DNA from: Epinephelus fuscoguttatus
Taxonomy: Eukaryota; Chordata; Actinopteri; Perciformes; Serranidae
DNA length: 64,000 nt
Assembly: GCF_011397635.1 (NCBI RefSeq)
Contig: NC_064764.1
Location: 37,298,777-37,362,776 of the forward strand
Reading direction: 5' to 3'
A model generated the notes under the pieces. It was not told the origin of the DNA. It did not search any database and was given only the letters and a program-made list of their open reading frames with translations. Of the stretch, positions 30,261 to 42,200 are shown piece by piece. The position numbers and the translations under genes are program-made. Positions within the stretch are counted from its first letter, which is position 1. The number at the start of each line of letters is the position of its first letter.

Positions 30261-33200
30261 GTGTGGTGAGTTTGTTACTTCCTACTTTCATGGCTGAGGT
30301 CTCCCACAGAATACCAACGAGACTCTATACAACAAGTCGCACTTACACACACAGACACACACACACACTGCTATGTACACTTCACTGTTTGTTTTTGAGT
30401 AACTCCCTCTTTTGTGCACCAGATATGTTTTTGTCTTGAATGTTTTCAGCAGTGAATCAGGAAGTACTCACATCCTTCACTGCAGTAAAGTACTGATGCC
30501 ACAAAGTAAAAACACTCAGTAAAAGTCCTGCACTAACAATGTTACTTCAGTAAAGTCAGTGCAATGTAGTTAAAGAGTCTCTAACACAGCTGTCGTCAGG
30601 TCAATCACAGCTTGTGAACAGTGGTCAAATTGTCGCCCATTAAAGATGAGTCAAGACTGTTACTGCGTTGCCTGATTCTCACCTCAGAATTGTTCAAAAA
30701 CATATTTTAGTGACTTTTTAGCTGTAAAATAAGAAAGACTGTGACCCAGCCGCCATGTTGGATGCAGTTAAACAGGAGTGCCAAGCACCGCCCACCAGCT
30801 GGACCAACTTTAACAACAAAATCTGCAAGTCTACAAAATCGAGCAGTTAAAACACTTCTGAAACACTCCTGATGTGGTGTCAGTGCTCTGCTAACATGAA
30901 TGGAGATGAAATGATTTAATGATTTCTAGACTTTACAAATGTTATCGGACTGAACTGATTAAATCTTGATAATGACAAGAGTCATTTTACAGTGGGTTGT
31001 GATGCTAAAAAAATTTAGCCACTGTTATACAGACATCTCCTTTGCTATGTAAGTCAATGGGAAAGCGTCTTTTTGTGCTGCAGGGCATCTTGTCTCAGAT
31101 TGCCAGAAACTGCAGTACCATTATTTGGCCACTATGAAAACTGGCTTTAAAGTCTGGCACACTACCTGGGGCTGATGGTCCCTCCTGGCTCCCTTACAGC
31201 TAAGATGGCGATGGAGATTAACAGTTATTTTATTTATCATGTATTGTGCCTCACTTTATTGGATCATTACATATCAGGTATGGACATAATCTGAAGACTC
31301 TCCAGTTTAAAATGAGACAAAACTTTTCTACTGATGTCAGTTTTTAAGGCACGACGAAGGCCAAAATGTGTCCTCCAACAGACGGGGAGGCTCGTTGTTG
31401 TTGAGACAATTTCCACAAAACTTGCGGTCATATGTCAATGATGTAATAAGACAGTGTGTAAACAATTTTTCAGCAACTGAGAATCACTGCAAGAGTTCCT
31501 TAAGCATACAGTAATAAATGTGCACACAAAATATGAGGCTGATTGGTCCAGTAGTTTGAGAGATTAGTTGGAAAGGATCACGCATGATCCTGTCCAGGGT
31601 TACGCCTGGTAGAGATAATAATATTTATGTCTGTGGGGCATGAGTCAGCTGTTGCTACATGACCTGAGTCGCTCCGGGGGGACAATTAAAGTTACATCAT
31701 ATCATTTTTCTCTCCGTGTAAAACACCTGGCTTGTTTCTACTCTCCTCTGCCCTGTTTCCAGTTTTAATCAGACCTTTTCTTTGGACTCATTTTACACAG
31801 AAGAAAACATCCTATTTCAAAACAGACGCCTACTCTTAAAGAATGACTGCAGGCAGTGGAGAAGTAAATCATATAAGAGGCGGGTTGTGAAAGCTGTAAG
31901 TCTCTGAGTTTAGTCACCGGTGGTTTAGAGAGGCTGCGGTGTTTCAGTAGAAGACCAAACGTGGTGAAATCACACCTCTCATATGTTGTGTTTCCACCAG
32001 CTGATTATCAGAAGTAAATCTTTATCATGAGTCAATACTGTCCACACCCAAAGTGATGCTGATAAACTAGCAACAAAACACAGACTGGTGCTTCTAATGC
32101 TCTGCGTTTTCTATGACGTACAGTGTGGACATGTGCCTCAAATTGTGGGTTCGAAGTTACTCCCTTAAATATTAAAGACTTCTTGTACCATTATTTGGCA
32201 GCAGTACACAGTAGAGAACAGACAGGAAACATGAGGGGGATATGTTGGTCCTTACTTTCTATGACTCCACACATCCAACAGAAACATCTCAGTTACATGA
32301 ACATCCAATTAATTTAATACTTAAACGTATCTGTCCAGTCTGCAGCTGTGTCCTGCTCATTTCCTTTTGGCACTTTCTCTCGAACTTTAGCATCTTTAAG
32401 AAACCAGCACTCAGTCAGACTGACGTGTGTCTTCTTGTCACACAAGAAACAGGCTCAACTGATACTGTCATTTATTAAATATCAGAAAAACATAAATTAC
32501 AGGCATAAATAGAAGATGCTGTTGGTTCTTTAGCTGACGAGCTCTCCTAAACTTTCATTATCGGCCCCTAAAAATGCTGATTTTACATCTGAAGTGTTTC
32601 CCATTGATCTTAAATATTCACAACTGAATTTGCAACAACTGAAGTTAAAGCTTGGACAACTTGATTGCAGCATTAACATTAATTTAGAGAGGCATTCTCT
32701 CCACCTGATGAACGTCACTCCAATAAGGTGAAGTAATTTAATGAAGTAAGTAAAAACTCTTCATTACGGCACAGTTTTGAGTTTCTTTTCACTTTCACTC
32801 TGACACATTTACCCTTAGCGGTTTTGTTACCTCATTACAACAAAATAAAACTGCACAGTTTGGCAAATTAATGATCCTAGCATGCAAGTTGGATCATAGG
32901 TTTAGTTTCACGTTTCCAACACTGCTCATCACAGAGGGGCTGCTGACTACGGTGGCCAACAGAAAAACAGGAAATCTAAAGCCAGTGTTAGGTTTGTCCG
33001 TTCTGGGCTACTGTAGAAACATGGTGGTGCAACATGGTGATCTCCATAGACAAGGACTTACTCCCTATGTAGATATAAACGGCTAATTTAAAGGTAACGA
33101 AAACAAAATGATTCTTATTTTCAGGTGATGATACACTAAAGAAAATATACCTACTACATTATCTTCAATTTCTGCCAATATATCCTCCTAAATCCTACAC

Positions 33201-36200
33201 TCAACCTTTAAATCCTACACGTTGTAAAGATGACCTTGCTTTTCTTTAAGTGTAATCTCTGTTTGCTCTGTTTTTGGTCTCCACCAACTCCTGAGGGAAA
33301 TATCTGTCTCTGTAGCTGCTCAATGTCCCACTGTGGTCTCTGACTGTGTCTGACTGCTGAGTACAGCCACTTATCTGAAAACTGCACCAGTAAGTGAAGT
33401 CAAGTTGTTGCAGGACAGATAAACAAAGAGATGAAAGCAAAATACGAAAAACACTCAGCGCTGACGGGAGCTGCAGTATCAGGTCATCATTATTTGTGAC
33501 ACCTCACAGACAACAACAGTTTGAAGACGTCACCTTGGACTCTGGGAACTATTTCACGAATAATGGACCCATAAAAACATAATCAATAAACTGAACTGGA
33601 AGAAAACCAAAAGCGTTAGTGTCTGTATGTGACCAATTAACAAAGACTCCTGCACAGTGAAAGTGCTACAGAGGAAATTATAACAATTCTAGGAAGCTAT
33701 TAAAAAGAAGGACATTAACACATCCTGCCAAATGTCTCTGTAAGAATAAACTGTATGAACATCTCCAGGGATACAGCAAGGCTGCAGCTCCTGTCTCCTT
33801 TCATTGATCCTCTCCCAACAACTTGAAACAATAAATAAAATAACTATTATCACTGAGAGCTGTTTGCATCACAGAAACACAAAGAGCCGGAGTTCACCTC
33901 CTCACGGAGTCCAGGGACGAGTCCACACACCTCCTGCTCCACCACACATTCCTGAATGTGTCCCGACACGAGACACCAGCAGCAGGCTCAGCTTATTACT
34001 CCATCAATAATCCTCTGTTACTGCACGCTGGCAAAGCTGCTGCTGCCTCTTATTACGGATGAAAATCAGAGTGGCCTCCAGTCAGAGATGCTTCAGTCAG
34101 CTTAACTCTCACTTGTGTTTTAAATAAAATCTAAAAGTTTTCATACTTTAAGTTATAATTTTAAGATTTTCATGAAATCAAACTTAAAACCGTTTATTGC
34201 ATTTTTCTGCTGCAGCCATTCACTGTGTGTGTTTGAGAACAGATGGACAATAATGGCACCTGGTAATAAATAAGTGGTCTGGCCCTGATCGTTCTGCTGA
34301 AGGTTCAGATGGTGAATGATAAAAAAATACTCGTACTAGGGTTCTGCAATCGTTTGTGTTTTCATATCAACCAATCATGGTTACTAGTAGTGTTGTATAC
34401 TGGTACCAACGGCAGACCGCGGTACTAAAACACCATGGTACATATGATACCATAATGTTGGAGTACCGTTGTACTATGGTACTCGCATTCGCAACTAAAA
34501 ATAGTTTTGTGCGAGCAAAATAAATCATTCAGCACGCTGTGTGAGTACAGATTTCAACCAGCAGCTGAAACAAAAGGCGAATCCTGCCGGTTGTGGGTTG
34601 AACGGGGGTCACAGACACAGACAGGAATACGGTGGAGCACTATGGCCACCGCAAGATGACGTGGTTTACCGGCGACCAAGAAGCCAGGCTCCAGGTCCAA
34701 TATTTTCCTCTTCGTTGGTGTCATGACTGCTCAGAAGTACCTGAACAACGGAGCCGTGGCAGCACACAGGTATGTGACGTGTCAGAGGAGAAACATTACT
34801 CACATTACTCTTTGTGGCAGTAACGGTCCACAAACCTCACCACACTTTAGGGACTGTTCTTTACTTGTGAAGGGACTGTTCTTTACTTGTCAGAGGAGGA
34901 GGGTGGCTGGATGATTTCTATTTTATTTCTTTATTTTATTTTGATCCCTCCTGTGTTCATCACTTACTGATGCTGTTTTTGAAGTATGAATAACTCAATA
35001 AGTAATTTATTCCATTGAAATACCATTGATGTATTATAGAAAAGTTATTTATCTTTTTATAAATGACAAAAGGCACATCTGCCTCATTTTTGCTGTGGTA
35101 TCGTGATACTGCTCAGAACCATGATACTTTCACTGGTATTGTACCGTGGGTCCCAATTTTGGTACCGTGACAACACTAGTTACTAGGGATGTAAGGATTC
35201 ATCGATCCGGATCAATATATCAATTCAATGATCAACTATCCAGTATCATCGATGCAAAGTGAAAATATCGATCCATATTGAATATCCATCATCATAGCCA
35301 TACCATTTGAAGTTCTGTGTCACCATCAAACAGCAGCAGGCAGATAAATGCGAGCAGCTGAGAGACAGATGATGAGAATAACGTTATTGAATCAGGAATA
35401 AATCAGCAGTTTGGACTGTCTGATAAGATTTGTTTTATCTGAAGCAGACTGTGTCGACATGGAACCACATGGTATATTTAGAATACTGTTTTTGTGTCAA
35501 AACAACTTGTGTCCACATCAATGTCTCCAGGGTCCTGTATCACGAAGCAGGATTAATGTCTTAGCGAGGTAACTTCAGGGTTAACCCTGGGTTTTCGGTC
35601 TCACGAAGCCGGTTCAGTTCTTATCGGGGTAGATCACCATGGTAACTTACTCTGAACGGCTATCCTGCTCCGGAGCAGGGTAAGTTCAGGATTGAATCTG
35701 ATCCTATAAAAAGCACCACCCACTGGCCAATCAGCTGTTGATGGCTGACAGAAATGCAGCCCAGTCATGACGGGAAGTTTAATTCATTTGATTGATTTTG
35801 ATTTGAAAGTTTATTTTGAACATTAAAAAGAAAAGAAAGCAACAACAACAGACAGTGAAAAGATTGTTCAAAAAGGAGTGGAAAGAAGTGGAACTTTCAT
35901 CCCAGCCCTTCATAAGAAAGAAACTGATCATTTGCGGACACTTAATAGCACCATTAATTAGTGCCAACATTTTGTTTTGTTGGAGATAATGATCCCTGTT
36001 AAAGATAATGGGCCTAACTGACAGCTTTGCTGCTGGAAATGTGGAAAGTAGCCTATCATGTCTACACTTCATGGTGTTTGAGGGATTTTCCTTTTTGTTT
36101 CTTAAAGAGGGACACTAGGTATATTTCTGCACAGCTGTTAATTTCTAACACAGCTCAATATCAGGATGATTTTATTCAGACTATCAGTTTGGTGTTGATA

Positions 36201-39200
36201 TGATTTAACTGTGGCGTCAGCTTTAAGCTTTATTGTAGCATATATAACGTTATGACAAAGAAGACCAGTTTATCAGACGCAATGATGTTAGACGATAATT
36301 GTAATACACACAATTCATCTGCGCAGCATTGATTTCATGGGATTCAAGGGTGTGATCAGTGTCAGATGTACAGGTACAGGTACTGTAGCTACTTGAACCA
36401 GTGATGAGTCATTTAACCTACACATCATTTTATTTGCTGCCTTGTTTTGTCTTGATTTTTCCCCTCTCTCCTCCTCTATTTCTTCTTTCCTCACCCGTTT
36501 CTTTTTCTTCTCTATTATGTGATTTCATTGATGTTTTGACAGGGGAATTTCTTTGATAAGCTTTTAGTGGCTTCTAACCTCTCTGGCACTTTTCTTTTTT
36601 TAATCTTGTAAATGTTATACTGTCTGTTTTTAACATTATGTGCAAATAAACTAATCTAAACTAAAACTAAACATTATTCATCCCGTTATGCGTTGCCACG
36701 CATGTTTCCTCCTCCTGCAGCTGCCACGGTGTTGGCCTTTTCTCTAATGCTGCTTTTCTCCTCCTCATATTTTAGTAGAATTAATCTCTGATCCTCACAT
36801 GAGAAATACTTTTGTTTCCTCACATACGGCGCTCTGTGAGGACGCTCAGTGACGCTCAGTGATGCTGCGCTTCTCTCATGATTGTGATTGGTCCGCTGCG
36901 TGCGCGTTCACGGCTCTTGATAAAGCAACCCTGGGTTGAGTTACAGAGTTGATATCCAGCGTCGTGATACCGATTATCCTGATTGCCATTGTTAGGGTTA
37001 GTCAACCCAGGATAGGTCTGGGTAACCCAGGAAAGGTTGATCTCGCTTCGTGATACAGGCCCCTGGTCTCTTTGTACCCGAACATGAAAACGGCTCAGTC
37101 TCTTCTTAGTAAACCATAACAGGGAAACCAAACTGCATCACAGCCAACTTCTGAGAAGTGACCCCGACACTACTTACTTTGTGGTCAAGACATCGTTTGA
37201 CAGAATCAACTTAACACCAGGTTGGTGACGGCAGCTCTGCTGTGTCTCCACACTTATCAACATTTAAAATGAACGGTCACAGAGAAAATTGGAGACGACT
37301 TAAGTTTGTCTTCTTAACTTAACTGTCTCACAGTCGACCCTTACTGAACAGCTTATGTCATTGTTGGGTAAAGCTCATTTTACCTGGGATGCACAAGCTC
37401 TTTTTACACAGAGATGGTGCTACGGAGCCGCCACCAAGTCCCTTCTTCACACCTAGTTTACTTTTTTATACAGAACCAAACAACGGCAGCATTATGTCAC
37501 TGTGATTTTAGACAGCATGCATAAATCTCCCACGGTGGGTCGCACGTTGTCAAAATGTCCCACCCGTGCTGCCCATGGTCCCATCCTGCCGGCTGTCACT
37601 GTTACACATGTCATTTTGGCGCTGTTGCTATGAGGAGTGGGGGAAATGATTGATTCTTAGATGCATCGCAATGCAGACGTGGACGATTCAGCATCATTTC
37701 ACAAACGTCAATGACAGAAAGAGACAGAACTCAACGACGAGGGCAGAGCAGCATGCGGACAGTCTACAGCTCTGACATGCTGGAGTAAACTTGTAATTTA
37801 TCTTTACAAAAGGTAGCAGTTGTAAATCTGTTTTATGATTATATTTAAGAGACAAACACAAAGTATACTGTGAATACTTTCTTCTGCCATCACCCAGAGA
37901 CTAATGTGTACAGAGTGGAGCGTCGATAAGCAGTAACGTTAACTAAAGAGACCAGCTGACCAACATACGCTGCACTATTAAACAACTTCATCTGTGGTGG
38001 AGACATTAAGGCAGAATTTATACTTCTGCACTGAATCCTGACGTGCACCTCCACAGAAATGTAACTACACGTCGCGATGACGCAGACCTCCTGTCTGTCT
38101 CTGTAAGCTGAAACCATTTCCCTCAGTGGAAACAAAGCTTTTATTTACTTTAATTTCACAGATAAGAAACAATAAATTGTGAAGACAATAAAGCCTCCAC
38201 AAAAATAGCATTTTAAGTGTGTGATTTATCCTGGCTTCATATGAGCAGAGGAAAAGTCAGCTAGTCCCTACGCTAATTTAGACAATGTAAAATGCCATAT
38301 GCTTGTGCTAATAATGTTAGCATGTTGAATTTGTGGGAAAATGTGTTTAGTATAAGACAGTTGTTTTTTGTTAATTGAGTCGAATTTTGTAACGTTACCT
38401 TTGTTAAATGTTGCTGTTGTCCCTGGCTTCATATGAGTAGAGGGAAAGATCGCTAGCTGCTAGGCTAATTCATACAACGTAAAATGCCATATGCTTGTGC
38501 TAATAACATTAGCATGTTGTGGGAAAATGTGTCCAGATAAAGACAAGTGTTCGTCTGTGAATGCTGTGAGTTATAGTGAAGCTGATTTGTGTACTTGTGT
38601 TTGAAATTGTTGCTATTATTGTCAAATAGTGTTTTGGAGGTGTAACCGCAGAGTGACACAGACACAACACCGCACAAGTTTAGATGCTAACAATGGCGAA
38701 GCAACACAGCAAACAACACAGCAGTGCACTTCACCTCCCCCTCATTTTATTATTCTCATACAGGCAGGAGACCATAAGGTGCTTTCAAATTAATTAATCA
38801 ATCAATGCAGTTGACTTTTTAAAATAAAAAGGCTGCAGATCATTTACTATTCAATAGTATGCAGTAATTTCATACTATTTCCTGTGTATATTACAGTATG
38901 CAATTACTGAACACTACGCCGCCAAAAATATCACCACAAAAGAGAAATGTTTGTAACCACAGATAGATACAATCCAGCTGGTTTAAAAGCTCAGGTATGG
39001 AAACAAGACAAAAAGGCAAGACAACTCTGTCCCCCCATTCCACAATCGTACCTTTAAAACAAAACAGCGAATCGGAGTAACAGTGTGAAATTCCTGTTTT
39101 GAAAAGGCAGGGTAAAAGGGGCTGTTGGAACACCAATTTGGAGTTTTAATATTATTAATTTAACCAGCTTGATACGATCATACTCCCAGTCTGCCTATCT

Positions 39201-42200
39201 TCAGTCTCTACTGTAGAACCCTCAACATGTTGTAGTTTCATTGTTCACGGAGGGCAGCAGCTGAGGCCAGATTAGCCAACTAGGAGGTCACAGGGTCCCT
39301 GCTGACCCCACCACCACCCCACCCTGTGTACTTTGTATGCACCCTGTCACCTTCAAGAAATCCAGAAACGAACAACTACTCCTGTGTTCAAAAATTACTA
39401 TAAGACCACTGATTTAAAGCCATAATTATTAAAGAATATCCTCCATGTGAGGACAGATGACGATAGTTGTGGAGGGTTAATGTTGTTATGTAGGAGAACA
39501 GGGCCTCAGAAAGCCAGGCAGGAACAAAACCATATCTTTGTAATTCTGAACATCATCCCTATAACGTGAAAGATAAAAGAGAGTTTTTGGTACCTGAGCT
39601 GTCGAACTGCAGCTGCTGGCAGGCTGAGCTCTTCCAGGGACAGCTGTACACCGCCCCCCTCTCCACCACAACGCCGGAGGTGTTCGCCCGAGGAGCTCCA
39701 ATGAGAACATCTGACCTAAGGGAGGAGAGGAGAATTAAGGGTTACATCAGATCTGCACTTTACATTCTTTGGTCTGAGATGGAGGTTTGCCGTATAATAC
39801 TGTTCACTGTCGTACTGGTATAACTGTTATGTAATGTGTCATATCGTGATGTCTGTTAGATCGAAACATTACACAAATAAACCTACTTGGACGAGACAGT
39901 CTGACCAACAAATGAACATTTCCATTCCTCGAGCCATGACACGACTTAAAAACATACAAAGACGTGTGTTGATGAAGAGCTCAGAGTGAAGATGGGAGTT
40001 GTTACAGATATATGTAATAAGTGACATCATCAGACAGGGGATTTGTTAAGTTTGGAGACTATGATTCACAAAAATGAGATCACATGATGACATTCACATG
40101 GACTTCTTCTCCAGAGGAAAACATTATCCTACAGTTACCTGACTGAGATGTGTAACTGGTTACACTGCAGATTCAGATTTTACTCACAAAATATAACAAT
40201 AGCAAATGATTTATTTAAATTGTGTGATTATAAAACATTAGGCACATAAAAATAATTTGCAAAGAGTGAAGTTAATATTTGGTGACCTGCAGTGTTTCAC
40301 AGTAAATTTTGTTAAATGGTAAATGGGCCTGCATTTCTATAGTACCTTTCTAGTCATCTGACCACTCAAAGTGCTTTTTACACTATGAGTCACATTCACC
40401 CATTCACGCACTGGTGGCCCGAGACTACCATACAAGGTGCCATACGCTACTCAGTTTTTAACACACTCACACACCGATGGAACAGCCATCAAGAGCAATT
40501 TGGGGTTCAGTGTCTTGCTCAAGGATACTTTGGCATGCAGACTGGAGGAGCCAGGGACGGAACCAGCGTTGCCAGGTGGGAAATGTAGGATTATCGTACC
40601 AGAGACTTATTGTATTTTGAAGGAAATTATCGTACACCCGTCATAACCAAAATAAAAATCCCACTGATGCGCTCTAGACAAATATAGTCACTCTAGTGTT
40701 TACTTTATTGGTTTACTTTTTTTTCCATTTTCCTTGCTTCTGTTTTTCCTCTTCTTCTTCTTCTTCTGTTTTGAATCTCATTCTCGCTCGACTTCCTGAC
40801 GGGTCCTAGCGCCTCGTGGGGCGGGTACAGCTGACCATTCAGCCAGTCACGCTCATTGTTCAGAGACAAACGTCACCCGTATCTCATGCTAAGAAAAGTG
40901 CGATTGGCTGGAAACATGTCACATGGGAACAGATGCCTTCAGGGCTCACAAAAAACTCTGGCATACTGATTACAACCACACACTCATGAAATGGTCAAAT
41001 TATCGTACATTTGGCCTTTTTTTGGGATTACTGATCGTACATCGTACAGAGGGCCAAATTATCGTACACATGGCAACGCTGGATCGAACCACTGGTCTTC
41101 CGATTGGTGGACGACCCGCTCTACCTCTGAGCCACAGCTCAATACTTTTTCTTTTCAGCGCTGCACTTAATAGACAGTCCTTGTTAACTGGGCTCACAGC
41201 TGGCTGATCACACACGGTACGATATGGAGTATGGTTATCTGTTCATTATGTTATATAACAGACTGTCTTAATGACATGTAGCTCGTTGTCTTGGTTGGAA
41301 AGAAGAGTCACTTGTGTTTTAGCAACATTTCGCTGGCAGTTATTGATCCAGGAAGTTCGTCTCCGTTATTATCCGGATCAAATGTAGATGATGTCACAAA
41401 GAGGCAGAACTTGGTTCAGACTTTCAGGTGTGAAAAGGCCCTTCATGTAAAGGATTTCCTGTAATGTATTGCCCATCTGCAGCATCATTACGTCAATGTT
41501 GCTCTGTGGTATCAAATGCTATCTGGCTGGAGGCGGTGATGCTGCAGGGTCAGAGCAGAGCTCCAGGAAATATAGAAAGTCTTTGTTTACTTGCAGAGTG
41601 AAACAGGATTTATATTCCTAACTTGGCCACAAAGCAAAAGGGCCATTCGGAGGATTACACTTCGCACGAAACACAAAACTGTTAACTGTTTACACTCTGT
41701 CAGACGCTGTGGAGTTTATGGACACTGATTCATTCAGACTGAGACAGTTTTATTGACTGAAGGAGCGGATTATTTTAGGCTGTCAGGAGGATTACAACAA
41801 CAACTCATGTCACTCTTCAGTACATCTCAGAGGGATGTGTTTTTTTAACTACAGCTTTTTACCAACTGACAAATATTTTTAAATATATTTTACTGCATGC
41901 CACTCAATAGGTTCTTTAGTAAAATAAAAAAGAAAGTGACATTTTAAAAACGGAGATGACCTGTATGAGGATGAGCTTTCTTTTCTGTCTCCTGATATGC
42001 AGCACACACATCATTTAAAACTGCACATTAACATGTCACGTGACCTGATGCATGATGTCATATTAACATTACTAAGTTCACTAAACTCAATGTTGTGCAC
42101 TGAGGATACACTTTAGAGAACAGTTTAAGGGAATCTAACACTGGTGACAAGAATAAAGCTACATAATAAAAGAGGTTTAGATCATGAGCTGCCTGTTTTT

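Larger units (their letters stand above)
24203..39593 (-). other. itgav intron 2 (about 15.4 kb)
   Basis: The largest intron. Holds a LINE reverse-transcriptase remnant (24.35-24.66 kb), an ERE-bearing repeat (24.83-25.61 kb), CA repeats (27.76-27.96 kb), the 9-bp minisatellite (28.08-29.28 kb), a C17 tract near 29787, hAT and foldback-type elements (34.39-37.7 kb) and a MITE (38.0-38.7 kb). I saw nothing clear in 30.5-34.3 kb or 26-27.6 kb. Confidence 0.65.

Noticed and set aside
40312..41143. tRNA gene on the minus strand (A and B boxes)
   Set aside because: No cloverleaf with a proper acceptor stem, and the body matches a repeated SINE; it is a tRNA-derived SINE head split by a transposon.
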